From contig NZ_VCHX02000181.1 of assembly GCF_005768555.2 (NCBI RefSeq), forward strand, positions 39,835-94,984: a stretch of DNA of 55,150 nucleotides, read 5' to 3'. The notes under the pieces were generated by a model, which was given only the letters and a program-made list of their open reading frames with translations, was not told the origin of the DNA and did not search any database. This DNA comes from Streptomyces sporangiiformans (GTDB lineage Bacteria; Actinomycetota; Actinomycetes; Streptomycetales; Streptomycetaceae). Both the position numbers and the translations under genes were made by a program. This document shows, in pieces, positions 17,707 through 27,600 of this stretch; positions within the stretch are counted from its first letter, which is position 1; each line of letters begins with the position of its first letter.

Positions 17707-17727
17707 AGCCTTCTTCGAGGCCGATGC
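17684..17727. terminator. hairpin between convergent units
   Basis: Arms GCATCGGCCT and AGGCCGATGC (10 bp, perfect) enclose two direct copies of a CTTCTTCGAGG block. The structure lies between the flavodoxin stump and the end of the minus-strand polyol operon, a natural place for a two-way terminator. No U-tract is present, which is usual in streptomycetes. Confidence 0.5.
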
Positions 17728-17760
17728 CGGCATCGTCGGCCTGCTCCGGCGGTCGGGAGG

Positions 17761-18750
17761 TCAGGGCAGCACGACGATCTTCCGTCCCTGGCCGGCGGCG
17801 AACTGGTCCAGTGCCTGCGGGTACTCCGTCAGCGGCAGCCGGTGGCTGATGAACACCTGCGGATCGAGTACCCCGGTGGCGAACAGTTCCGCCGCGCGCT
17901 CGTAGCTGTGCAGCACCGCCATGGAGCCGGTGATGGTGATCTCCTGGTTGTAGATGCGGTACGGCGAAATGGTGGCCGTCGTCGCGTAGTCGGAGACCCC
18001 GAACTGCAGGAATGTTCCGGCCTTGGCGACCCTGTCCAGGCCGTCCTGGATGGCGGCGGCGTTGCCGGTCGCGTCGATCACGACGTCCCAGCCCTCTACC
18101 CGCCCCAACTCCTCGGCCGAGAGCGCCGCCTGTGAACAGCCCAGCTTCTGAGCCGTCGCCAGCCGCTCCGGGTTGACGTCGACGACATCCACCGAGGAGG
18201 CGCCGGTGCGCTTGGCCAGCTCCAGCATCATCAGGCCCATCGTGCCGGTGCCGTAGATCAGAACATGGGAGCCCAACCTGCTGCTCAGCACGTCGTAGCC
18301 GCGCACGGCGCAGGACAGCGGCTCGATCAGCGCCGCGTCCTGGACGTCCACGTGGTCCGGCAGGCGTACGCAGTTGGCGACGGGTGCCACGGCGTACTCG
18401 GCGGCGCCACCGGCCACGGTCACTCCGATCGCCGCCCACCGGTCGCAGAGGTTGTTGCGTCCGACCCGGCAGTAGCGGCACTCGTTGCAGTACAGCGAGG
18501 GGTCCACGGCGACCCGGTCGCCGATCGCGAGTTCGGTCACCTCGCTGCCGAGGCCCACGATCTCCCCGGCGAACTCATGGCCCGGAACGACCGGCAGGGT
18601 CGGCGCGAACTCGCCCTGCAGGATGTGCAGATCGGTCCCGCACAGTCCGCAGGCCGCCACATCGACCACGACCTCGCGCGGTCCGGGAGTGGGGTCGGGC
18701 ACCGTGGTGACGGTGACCTTGCCGGGAGCTTCGATGACGGCGGCTTTCAC
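17761..18750 (-). CDS. zinc-dependent polyol/sorbitol-type dehydrogenase
   Basis: A 329-residue medium-chain dehydrogenase. The catalytic zinc ligands lie in CGLCGTDLH and VPGHEFAGE, the structural zinc cluster in CNECRYCRVGRNNLC, and the NAD-binding turn is GTGTMGLMMLELAK. The family oxidises sugar alcohols (sorbitol, xylitol, arabitol) or threonine. GTG start at 18750 overlaps the permease stop by 3-4 bases, with an AGGAGC ribosome site. As the last gene of an ABC uptake operon it probably carries out the first catabolic step on the imported polyol, oxidation to the ketose. Confidence 0.9.
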   Translation of the reverse strand: MKAAVIEAPGKVTVTTVPDPTPGPREVVVDVAACGLCGTDLHILQGEFAPTLPVVPGHEFAGEIVGLGSEVTELAIGDRVAVDPSLYCNECRYCRVGRNNLCDRWAAIGVTVAGGAAEYAVAPVANCVRLPDHVDVQDAALIEPLSCAVRGYDVLSSRLGSHVLIYGTGTMGLMMLELAKRTGASSVDVVDVNPERLATAQKLGCSQAALSAEELGRVEGWDVVIDATGNAAAIQDGLDRVAKAGTFLQFGVSDYATTATISPYRIYNQEITITGSMAVLHSYERAAELFATGVLDPQVFISHRLPLTEYPQALDQFAAGQGRKIVVLP

Positions 18751-19643
18751 TTGACTGCTCCTAGGGACAGGCCGCGGACCAGTTTGTCCTGGGCGGCGAA
18801 ACCGGCGATGAGGACGGGCAGGGAGACCAGCGTGGCGGCGGCGCAGAGTCGGGCGAGGAAGAGGCCCTCGTTGGTGATGAAGCCGACGAGGAAGACGGGC
18901 GCGGTCGATGCCTGTGTGGCGGTTAGGTTGACGGCGAACATGAACTCGTTCCAGCTGAAGATGAAGCAGATCAGCGAGGTGGCGGCGAGTCCGGGCATGG
19001 CGATGGGTGCGACGACCCGCCACAGCACGGTGAGGAGGTTGGCCCCGTCCATCTCGGCCGCTTCCAGGATTTCCTTGGGGACCTCGGCGAGGAACGAGCG
19101 CATCATCCACACCGCGATCGGGAGGTTCATGGCGGTGTACAGGACGATCAGTGTCCACACGTTGTCGAGCATCCCGACGTCCTTGACGATCATGTAGACC
19201 GGCAGCAGGGCCGCGATGGCCGGGAGGAACTTGGTGGACAGGAAGAAGAACATCACGTCGGTCCACTTCTCGACCGGCTTGATGGACAGGGCGTAGGCCG
19301 TCGGTACCGCCAGGGCGAGGACCAGCAGGGTGGAAATGACGCTGGACATGGCCGAGTTGAGGAGGAAGGGGGTGATGTCCCGGCTGAACAGCAGGGAGTA
19401 CTGGTCGAAGGTGAACGGGGCGAAGGGGGTCGGCGGGTTGGTCGCCGCGTCGGCCTCCTGGTGGAAGGAGGTGAGGACCATCCATGCCACCGGCGCGAAG
19501 AACGCCAGGGTGGCGAGCCAGGCGACGAAGGTCCACAGCGGCGACAGCCGCGGCGCACCGGCGGGGTCCTGGTGCTTGTCGTGACGGCGGATGAGCTTGT
19601 TGATTCTGGTCCCGGGGGCGGCTGCTGCTGCGTGCGCGGTCAT
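18747..19643 (-). CDS. sugar/polyol ABC transporter permease (MalG type)
   Basis: A 298-residue inner-membrane subunit with six predicted helices and the ATPase-docking EAA loop (EILEAAEMDGANLLTVLWRV). The start at 19643 has a GGAGG ribosome site and overlaps the stop of the partner permease by 4 bases. With the neighbouring permease and binding protein it forms a CUT1-class importer resembling sorbitol/mannitol systems. Confidence 0.92.
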   Translation of the reverse strand: MTAHAAAAAPGTRINKLIRRHDKHQDPAGAPRLSPLWTFVAWLATLAFFAPVAWMVLTSFHQEADAATNPPTPFAPFTFDQYSLLFSRDITPFLLNSAMSSVISTLLVLALAVPTAYALSIKPVEKWTDVMFFFLSTKFLPAIAALLPVYMIVKDVGMLDNVWTLIVLYTAMNLPIAVWMMRSFLAEVPKEILEAAEMDGANLLTVLWRVVAPIAMPGLAATSLICFIFSWNEFMFAVNLTATQASTAPVFLVGFITNEGLFLARLCAAATLVSLPVLIAGFAAQDKLVRGLSLGAVK

Positions 19644-20608
19644 CGGGATACCTCCTCGCGGAACAGCGACGCGATGGTGCGCAGCGCGAAGGTCGCGATC
19701 ACGATCGAGCCGAGTACGACCACGACTCCGGCGGCGGCCGCCTCGCCGTACTCGTACTTGCGGAACATGGTCAGGTAGATCTCGTAGGGCAGGTTGGTCG
19801 TCTGCTTGCCGGGGCCGCCCTGGGTGATGGTGTAGACGGCGTCGAAGGTCTGTACGACGTAGATGGTGCCGAGCAGGATGCCCAGCTCCAGGTACTGGCG
19901 CAGGTGGGGCAGGGTGATGAAGCGGAAGGTGGCCAGGGCCGTCGCACCGTCGACGCGGGCGGCTTCCAGGACGTCGCCGGGCTGGGCCTGCAGGCCGGCC
20001 AGGAGGATCAGCATCATGAACGGGGTCCACTGCCAGACCAGCGCGATCACGACGGCGGGCATGGGGTAGGAGGAGATCCAGTCGATCGTGGGGCCGTGGT
20101 CGGCTCCGAAGAGCTGGTAGACGGCGTTGAGGGTGCCGTTGAGCAGTCCGTAGTCGGGGTTGTAGATGGCGTGCTTCCACAACAGCGCCGCCGCGACCGG
20201 CATGACCAGGAACGGGGCGATGAGCAGGGTGCGCGCCAGTCCGCGGCCGACGAACTTGCGGTCGAGCAGCATGGCCAGACCCAGGCCGAGGACCACGCTG
20301 ATGAGCACCACCGACGCGGTGAGGACAACGGTGTTGAGCACCGCGGCGCGCAGCCGCTCGTCGGTGAAGACGAACTTGAAGTTGGACAGGCCGGTGAAGT
20401 GCCGGTCGCCCGGCTTGAGGATGTTCCACTGGAAGGTGGAGATGACCAGCGTTGCCACGAAGGGCAGTTGCGTGACGACGATGGTGAAGACCAGCGCCGG
20501 CAGCAGCGGAACGCGCCGTCGCCACTTGCTGACTGCTGTGGACCTCCGCCGACGGCCGGGCCGCGGCTGTGTCCTGCGCTTGTCGGGTGTTTCGGTGAGC
20601 GTGGTCAT
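19640..20608 (-). CDS. sugar/polyol ABC transporter permease (MalF type)
   Basis: A 322-residue membrane subunit with a basic cytoplasmic N-terminus, six helices and an EAA loop (VLEAARVDGATALATFRFI). ATG at 20608 follows AAGGAAAG. It pairs with the downstream permease to form the translocation channel. No ATP-binding gene is present in the operon; in Streptomyces the shared ATPase MsiK commonly energises such transporters (established for cellobiose and maltose systems), so MsiK is the likely motor here by inference. Confidence 0.92.
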   Translation of the reverse strand: MTTLTETPDKRRTQPRPGRRRRSTAVSKWRRRVPLLPALVFTIVVTQLPFVATLVISTFQWNILKPGDRHFTGLSNFKFVFTDERLRAAVLNTVVLTASVVLISVVLGLGLAMLLDRKFVGRGLARTLLIAPFLVMPVAAALLWKHAIYNPDYGLLNGTLNAVYQLFGADHGPTIDWISSYPMPAVVIALVWQWTPFMMLILLAGLQAQPGDVLEAARVDGATALATFRFITLPHLRQYLELGILLGTIYVVQTFDAVYTITQGGPGKQTTNLPYEIYLTMFRKYEYGEAAAAGVVVVLGSIVIATFALRTIASLFREEVSR

Positions 20609-20687
20609 GAGGCTTTCCTTGGCGGGTGACAGCCGGGTCGTGGTCGGGTGCCCGGCCGGCAGGTGAGGCCGGCCGGGCACTTCCGGG

Positions 20688-22043
20688 TCACTGGTGCTTC
20701 TTGGCGACTTCCTCGGCGAGCTTCTGGCCGTCGTTCAGCGCCTTGTCCACGCTGGTCTGGCCGGCGATGGCCGCGGAGATCTCCTGGGTCACCTTGGTCC
20801 CGAGGTCCTGGAACTCGGGCACGGCCACGAACTGGACGCCCACCGTGGGCCTGGGCTGGACGCCCGGGTTGGTGGGGTCGGCCTCCTGGATGGAGTTCAG
20901 CGTGATGTCACCGAAGGCCGCGGCGGCCTTCTTGTACTCGGGGATCTCGTAGGTGCTGGCCCGCTTGCCGGAGGGAACCCGCGCCCAGCCGAGCTTCTCG
21001 CCGACGAGCTTCTCGTACTTCTTGCTGGAGGCCCACAGCATGAACTTCGAGGCCGCGTCGGCCTTCTTCGTGGTCTTCGGCATGGCCCACGCCCACGTCC
21101 ACAGCCAGCCGCTGCTCTTGGTCTCCACCACCGGCGCGTAGGCGTAGCCGACCTTGCCGGCGACCTTGCTGGACTTGGGGTCCTCCAGCGATCCGGCCGC
21201 GCTGGTCGCGTCGTACCACATCGCGACCTTGCCCTGGCTCATCGCGTTCAGGCACTCGGTGAACCCGGCCTGCGGGGCACCCGCCTCACCGTGCTTCCTG
21301 ACCAGGTCGACGTAGAAGTTCGTCGCCTGCTTGAACTTGTCGCTGTTGACCTGCGCCTTCCAGTCCTTGGTGAACCAGGTGCCGCCGAAGGTGTTGACCA
21401 CTGTCGTCAGCGGCGCCCCGAGCTCGCCCCAGCCCGGCAGGCCGCGCAGGCAGATGCCCTTCATCCCGGGACGGGAGCCGTCGACCTTGGCGGCGATGTC
21501 GGCGACCTGCTGCCAGGTCGGCCGCTCGGGCATAGTGATGCCCTTCTCCTTCATGACGTCCTTGTTGTACATCAGGAAGGAGGACTCCCCGTAGAACGGC
21601 AGTGCGTACAGCTTGCCGTCCGCCCCCGACAGGGACTGCACCATCGGCTTCAGCAGGTCGCCCTTGTCGAAGGCCGAGTCCTTGTCCGCGTAGGAGCCCA
21701 GCTCGTGCAGCCAGCCGTTCTCGTGCCAGACGGGGACCTCGTACGCACCGACGGTGGCGACGTCGTACTGGCCGGCCTGGGTGGCGATGTCCTGGGTGAC
21801 CTTGTCGCGCAGCTCGTTCTCGGGAAGGATCGTGAAGTTCACCTTGATACCGGTGTCCTTCGTGAAGGTGCTCTTCGTCAGCTTCGCGATGTCCTCCATC
21901 TGCGGATTGCCGACCATCAGCACGTTGATGCTCTTGTCCCCGCCGCCGGAGCTTGTGGAACCGCCCGCCCCGCTGCATGCGACCAGCAGCGAGCCTGCGG
22001 CCGTGGCCGTGACGAGGACATGGGTCATTCTTCGTGCGCGCAT
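20688..22043 (-). CDS. extracellular sugar/polyol-binding lipoprotein
   Basis: A 451-residue family-1 solute-binding protein. Signal peptide with lipobox SLLVAC, a Gly/Ser linker, then a mature domain starting INVLMVGNPQMEDIAKL. Aromatic-rich segments (SGWLWTWAWAMP) suit a sugar-binding cleft, and overall character resembles SmoE/sorbitol-mannitol binding proteins. It is the first structural gene after the regulator and the recognition subunit for the importer. The precise ligand is not readable. Confidence 0.92.
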   Translation of the reverse strand: MRARRMTHVLVTATAAGSLLVACSGAGGSTSSGGGDKSINVLMVGNPQMEDIAKLTKSTFTKDTGIKVNFTILPENELRDKVTQDIATQAGQYDVATVGAYEVPVWHENGWLHELGSYADKDSAFDKGDLLKPMVQSLSGADGKLYALPFYGESSFLMYNKDVMKEKGITMPERPTWQQVADIAAKVDGSRPGMKGICLRGLPGWGELGAPLTTVVNTFGGTWFTKDWKAQVNSDKFKQATNFYVDLVRKHGEAGAPQAGFTECLNAMSQGKVAMWYDATSAAGSLEDPKSSKVAGKVGYAYAPVVETKSSGWLWTWAWAMPKTTKKADAASKFMLWASSKKYEKLVGEKLGWARVPSGKRASTYEIPEYKKAAAAFGDITLNSIQEADPTNPGVQPRPTVGVQFVAVPEFQDLGTKVTQEISAAIAGQTSVDKALNDGQKLAEEVAKKHQ

Positions 22044-22138
22044 GACTGACTCCAGGGGATGTTTCGAGGGCGTGGGGAACCAGGCCCCCGGCCTTGCGAG
22101 GGTGGGATATGGAGTGGGACAGGGAGATGAACCGCGGC

Positions 22139-22900
22139 TCAGGCCCGGATGACCTCGGGGCCCAGCAGTGAGTAGCGGTGTGCTTCGGAGGCGGGCAGCC
22201 CGGCGTCGGTGACGATCGCCTCGAACTCTGAGACGTCCGCGAAGCGGCAGAAGCTCACGGCACCGAATTTCGTGTGGACGCCGGAGAACACCCGGCGCCT
22301 GGCGACCCTGATGACCTGGGCCTTGACCTCACTGACCGCGGGATCGGGCGTGGTGAGTCCGTACTCGCGGGAGATGCCGTTCGCGCCGACGTACGCCAGG
22401 TCGATGACGAAGCCGGACAGCATACGGGTGGCCCAGTGGTCGACCGTGGCAAGGGTGCCGCCTCGCACCCGGCCGCCGAGCAGCAGCACGGTCATGTTGT
22501 CCGAGGCGGCGAGGGTGCTTGCGATGGCCAGGGACGAGGTGACGACGGTCAGTGGCCGGCTGCGGGGGAGCGCGGCCGCGATGAGCTGGGGGGTGTAGCC
22601 CTCGTCCATGTAGACGGTCTCGGCGTCGCCGAGCAGTTCGGCCGCGGCGGCCGCGATCCGTGACTTCTCGGGGACGTGCATGGTGGCACGGAAGGTGAGC
22701 GTGGTCTCGAAGCCCGCGCTCTCCACGGGATGGGCACCGCCGTGGGTACGCCGGACCAGCCCGTGCTCCTCCAGTACGTTCAGATCCCGCCTCACGGTCT
22801 CCTTGGAGATCCCGAGGTCGGCGGCGAGCTTTCCGACGTCCACGGACCCGGTACGGCGTGCCGTTGCCAGGATTCCGCGTCTTCGTTCCTCGGCGTCCAC
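22139..22900 (-). CDS. DeoR-family transcriptional regulator
   Basis: A 253-residue repressor. The N-terminal helix-turn-helix is VGKLAADLGISKETVRRDL, and the DeoRC sensor domain has the family marks DEGYTPQLIA, VTSSLAIASTL and LLGGRVRGGTLA. It probably senses a phosphorylated sugar or polyol intermediate. GTG start at 22900 has GGAGGTG upstream. It lies 95 bases before the binding-protein gene in the same direction and is the obvious local repressor of the uptake operon. Confidence 0.92.
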   Translation of the reverse strand: MDAEERRRGILATARRTGSVDVGKLAADLGISKETVRRDLNVLEEHGLVRRTHGGAHPVESAGFETTLTFRATMHVPEKSRIAAAAAELLGDAETVYMDEGYTPQLIAAALPRSRPLTVVTSSLAIASTLAASDNMTVLLLGGRVRGGTLATVDHWATRMLSGFVIDLAYVGANGISREYGLTTPDPAVSEVKAQVIRVARRRVFSGVHTKFGAVSFCRFADVSEFEAIVTDAGLPASEAHRYSLLGPEVIRA

Positions 22901-23370
22901 GGCGACACCTCCGTTTCACGGCTCCGGGCGCTGTGTCCGCGCCGGCTGTTTCCAGGAGCCCTGCCCGTTCGGGCTCCTGTGGCAATTTCTATATGGTGGC
23001 CGCCCTGCTGAACAGGTTCGTCGTAGAGCACTTCATGACCGAATGTGCCCGTTTCCCGGAGTGCGGAGACCCTGGACGATGCGGAGGATGGCTCGGGCGC
23101 GCGGAAGGCCGCCGCCCGCTCGCCGTGCTGCGCGTGCCCGTTCGCTGCCCGTTTTTCCGGATGGATCCGGACACCGGACCGGGAAACGGCACGGAATTCC
23201 GGCCACCCGCAGGGCTCGGCTCCGCGCTGCGACATCGTCGTCCGTCACCGCGGCATCGGGCTGACCGCCACAGTGGCGGCCGGCAGCCGCATCGGCTGAG
23301 GGGGTGACGGCAGCCTGGAGACGGCCTGGCTGGAGAAGATCACCGACACGTTCGGGCGCTGAACGAGGGA
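22901..23370. other. intergenic region without a convincing gene
   Basis: About 470 bases between the regulators. A plus-strand frame ends SLETAWLEKITDTFGR at a TGA (23360-23362), which looks like a real protein C-terminus, but an in-frame TGA sits just before it (23297-23299) and upstream sequence is not protein-like. At most this is a short relic. The DeoR promoter must lie at 22901-23000, where AT-richer sequence (CAATTTCTATATGG) occurs. Confidence 0.4.
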
Positions 23371-24270
23371 TCAACCCACGCCTTCGGTCGAAGCCGCCTC
23401 GGCCTGCTCGGCCCGCGACACGTCGAGCAGGACCAGCTTGTCGTGCTCGGGGGTTCCGGGCTCGGCGAAGTACGCCACGAACCGTTGCCCCTGGGTGCCC
23501 TCGAGTTGCATGGACTGGTAGTCGGGGGTGAGGTCGCCGACCTCCGGGTGGTGGAAGGTCTTGCTGCCGTGGGTGTGCCGGCGCACGTCGTAGCGCTCCC
23601 ACAGCTCGGTGAACTCCGGGCTCTTCTTCAGTAGTTCGTCGACGAGCTCCGCCAGGTCGGGGGCGTCCGGTTCGATGCCGGCGAGGGCGCGCAGGCGGCC
23701 GACGCAGGCACGGACCTGCTCGTCCCAGTCGTCGAACAGCTCGGTCGCGGCGGGGTGGAGGAAGATCCAGCGCACCACGTTGCGCTTCCTCGCCGGCCAG
23801 TCCGCCAGCCCGGCGAACAGCCGAAGGCCGCCCGGGTTGCAGGCGAGGATGTCCATGGTGCGGCTGATCACGTACGCCGGGAAGGGGCGCACGCTCTCCA
23901 GTAGCAGCTCGACTCCGGGCCGTACGGTCCGGACCGGCTCAAAGGCCTGCTCCGGAGGAGAGCTGCCCGCGGCCCGGGCGGCGAGGTCGCGCAGGTGCTC
24001 GTGCTCGGCCGGGTGCAGTCGCAGGGCCTTGGCGAGGGCGCCGACGACGGAGGGGCTGGGATTGTTCTCCTTGCCGCGCTCCAGGCGGACGTAGTAGTCG
24101 ACGCTGACCCCGGCCAGCGTGGCCAGCCCCTCCCGGCGTAGCCCAGGAGTGCGCCGCAGCCCGATGCCGGCGGGGAGTCCGGCCTGCTCGGGGGTGACCT
24201 GCGCGCGGTGTGCCCGGAGGAAGGTCCCCAGTTCGCTGCCGCCCCTGCCGTTCTGCCGCTCGCGTGCCAT
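23371..24270 (-). CDS. XRE-family regulator with MmyB-like ligand domain
   Basis: A 299-residue regulator: N-terminal helix-turn-helix (LRREGLATLAGVSVDYYVRL, then ERGKENNPSPSVV) and C-terminal MmyB-like PAS-type domain (ISRTMDILACNPGGLRLF, then HHPEVGDLT). This architecture is very common in streptomycetes and usually controls an adjacent, divergent short-chain dehydrogenase or similar gene; here the divergent gene is the large beta-galactosidase. ATG at 24270 starts MARERQNGRGG. A C-terminal stump of a paralogue lies at 17126-17355. Confidence 0.92.
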   Translation of the reverse strand: MARERQNGRGGSELGTFLRAHRAQVTPEQAGLPAGIGLRRTPGLRREGLATLAGVSVDYYVRLERGKENNPSPSVVGALAKALRLHPAEHEHLRDLAARAAGSSPPEQAFEPVRTVRPGVELLLESVRPFPAYVISRTMDILACNPGGLRLFAGLADWPARKRNVVRWIFLHPAATELFDDWDEQVRACVGRLRALAGIEPDAPDLAELVDELLKKSPEFTELWERYDVRRHTHGSKTFHHPEVGDLTPDYQSMQLEGTQGQRFVAYFAEPGTPEHDKLVLLDVSRAEQAEAASTEGVG

Positions 24271-24626
24271 GCGCCCAGTGTGGCAGGGCGGGCGTGCCGG
24301 AGCTGCGGGCCCTACGCGGGGGAGATAGAGGGCCTGCCACACAAAGCACCCCGACGAACCGGGTCACGGTGCGTGATCCTCCTTGACGTCGGTTGCGGCC
24401 GCGGTCGCGCATGGAGGGGCACCACTCCCCAGGATCACACAAAGTCCGACAGGATCATTGCTCCGATTGTGTTCGGGTTCTAGGGTTTCTCTGGCTCACC
24501 AGGTGTCTTTGGCATCAGCAGTTGTGTTCCGGCCTGACACCAACTTCCGTATGTCCGCAGCTTCGACAAGATCTGACGCTCCCTCAGTCCGTGCACCGCA
24601 CTGTCGTACCGAGGAAGGCCATGGTC
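24271..24626. other. divergent intergenic region, MmyB regulator / beta-galactosidase
   Basis: About 356 bases holding both promoters. Apart from the promoter-like element listed separately I see no clear palindromic operator or small gene. Confidence 0.5.
24458..24486 (+). promoter_or_regulatory. candidate promoter for the beta-galactosidase gene
   Basis: TTGCTC and TAGGGT separated by 17 bases give a plausible housekeeping-type promoter about 140 bases before the ATG. The -10 box is weak. Confidence 0.3.
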
Positions 24627-27600
24627 ATGCCGCACCCGCACCCCCACGTGTCACCCACGGATCGGCCCCACCACCCCGAGCGGGCGGTCGTCAGCCGCCG
24701 TCGTCTCCTTGAGGGAGGAGCCGCCGTCCTCGGCGCGCTCACCCTGTCCGCGTCGTCCGCCGTGGCGCACCCGACCGGCCGGCGCGAGGCGGCGGACGGA
24801 TCTCCGGAGTGGAACGGCAACATCGACGTCTTCCAGCTGGGGACCGAGCCACCGCACACCACGCTCATGCCGTACGCGGACGTCAGACAGTCGCTGGCCG
24901 GCGACCGTACGCGCTCGCCGTACCGCCAGAGCCTCGACGGGAAATGGAAGTTCGCCTACGCCGACCGCCCCGACGACCGGGACACCGACTTCTACCGCAC
25001 CGACGTCGACGACTCCTCCTGGGACACCATCCCCGTCCCCTCGGCCTGGCAGCTGCACGGCTACGACTTCCCGATCTACATCAACATCACCTACCCGTGG
25101 TGGGGCCCCAACGGCCTGGGCGAGGAAGCGCAGCCGCCGACCGCCCCCACGCGTTACAACCCCGTGGGGCAGTACCGGCGCACCTTCACGGTTCCTCGTA
25201 ACTGGTCGGGACGGCGGACGTTCCTGCACTTCGAAGGCGTCAAGTCCGCCCACTACGTGTGGATCAACGGCGAGTTGGTGGGCTACCACGAGGACTCCTA
25301 CGTCCCCGCGGAGTACGACATCACCCCGCACCTCAAGCCCGGCACCAACCAGATCGCGGTGGAGGTGTACCGCTACTCCGACGGCGACTGGCTGGAGGAC
25401 CAGGACATGATCCGGCTGAGCGGCATCTTCCGCTCGGTCTACCTGTACTCCACACCGGCCGTGCATCTGCGCGACTTCAAACTGGACACCCCGCTCAGCG
25501 ACGACCACACGGCCGCCGAGCTGTCGGTCACCGCCGACGTGCGCGACTACGGCGGTGGCAAGGGCGGGGCCCATGGCGACGGCGGCGGGAAGTACTCCGT
25601 CGAGACCCAGCTCTACGACGCGCGCGGCCACGCCGTCTGGCCCCGTCCGCTGCACCAGGCCGTCGACCTCGGCTCCGCTCCGGCCGGCGAGGACGTCACC
25701 GTACGGGCCGCCAAAGCCGTGCCCGCGCCGAAGCTCTGGTCGGCCGAGCATCCGTACCTCTACACCGCCGTACTGCGGCTGCGCGACCCGGCGGGCAAGG
25801 TGATCGAGACCCTGTCGCACCGGGTCGGAATACGTGAGTTCGCGCTCAAGGACGGGCTGATGCGCATCAACGGCAAGCCCGTGTCCTTCCGGGGCACGAA
25901 CCGCCACGAGATGCACCCCGACCGCGGCACGGCGCTCACCCGCGCGGACATGGTCCGGGACATGGAAGTCCTCAAGCGGATCAACATCAACAGCGTCCGC
26001 ACCTCGCACTACCCCAACAACCCGCTGTGGTACGAACTCGCCGACGAGTACGGCCTGTACCTCGTGGACGAGACCAACCTCGAGACCCACGGCATCCGCG
26101 ACGAGTACCCGGGCGACCACGCCGACTGGAGCAAGGCCTGCGTGGCCCGCGCCCAGAACATGGTCCACCGGGACAAGAACCACGCCTCGGTCGTCATCTG
26201 GTCGCTCGGCAACGAGGCCGGCGGCGGCAGCACGTTCGTCGCCATGCACGACTGGATCCGGTCGTACGACCCGACCCGCGTCATCCAGTACGAGGGCGAC
26301 GACCGCCCGGGGATCAGCGACATCCGCTCGGAGATGTACGAGAGCCCCGCGCGGGTCGAGGCCCGCGCCAAGGACACCGGCGACACGCGGCCGTACGTCA
26401 TGATCGAGTACTCCCACTCCATGGGGAACTCGACCGGCAACTTCAAGAAGTACTGGGACGTCGTGCGGCGGCACGACGTGCTGCAGGGCGGGTGGATCTG
26501 GGACTTCGTCGACCAGTCCCTGAGCTCACCGACCCCCACGCGTGCGCTGTTCACCGAGGCCGGGCCGGGCGCGCTGCGCGGTGAGATCCAGGCCGGCAGC
26601 GCGACCTTCGACCGCGAGAAGGGCGTTTCCGGCAGCACCGTCTTCGCCCGCGACACCGGCCTCGACATCACCGGCTCCCTGACGCTGGAGGCCTGGGTCA
26701 CCCCGCATGTGACCGGCTACCACCAGCCCTTACTCGCCAAGGGCGACACCCAATACGCCCTGAAGCAGACGAACAAGAACCTGGAGTTCTTCATCCACGG
26801 CGGCGGCCAGTGGGTCACCGCGAGCTGGGCGCTGCCGGACGGCTGGACCGGCAAGGAGCACCACATCGCGGGCGTCTTCGACGCGGAGGCGGGCACGCTG
26901 ACCCTCTACGTCGACGGTGCGGTGAAAGCCACCCGGACCACCACCCGGCGGCCCGGCAGCAACACCGCACCGCTCACGCTCGCCACCGACGCCGACAACC
27001 CGACCCGGGAGTTCAGCGGCACGATCCGGCGGGCGCGCGTCTACGCCCGTGCCCTGTCCGCGGCCGAGATCGCATCCGACGGGCGCGGCCCCGGCGACGA
27101 CGGGGTGCGGTTCTGGTTCGACGCGGCCACCGTCAAGGTCACCGAGAAGCGGCCGAAGGAGCGCACGTTCTTCGCGTACGGCGGCGACTGGGGCGACCAC
27201 CCCAACGACGGCGCCTTCGTCGCGGACGGCATCGTCACCGCCGACCGCGGACACACCGGCAAGGCCGCGGAGGTCAAGCAGATCTACCAGGCCATCAACG
27301 CCGCACCGGCCTCCGGCGGCGACACCGTCACCTCCGGACGGGTCACCCTCACCAATGAGTACCTGTTCACCAACGTCCGTGAGTTCGACGGCCGTTGGGC
27401 CCTCGTCGCCGACGGTGAGGTCGTACAGCGCGGGAAGCTGAGCCGTGCCCAACTGGACGTTCCGCCGCTGTCGAGCAAAGAGATCACCGTTCCCGTGAGG
27501 CTGCCGGACGATCCCGCGCCGGGCACGGAGTACTTCCTTCAGCTGTCGTTCACCACCAAGGAGCCCACGAAGTGGGCGAAGGCCGGCTTCGAGGTGGCGA

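Noticed and set aside
23300..23362. Short gene tail SLETAWLEKITDTFGR as part of a coding sequence
   Set aside because: A stop codon immediately precedes it in the same frame and no start or ribosome site exists; kept only as a note in the intergenic entry.
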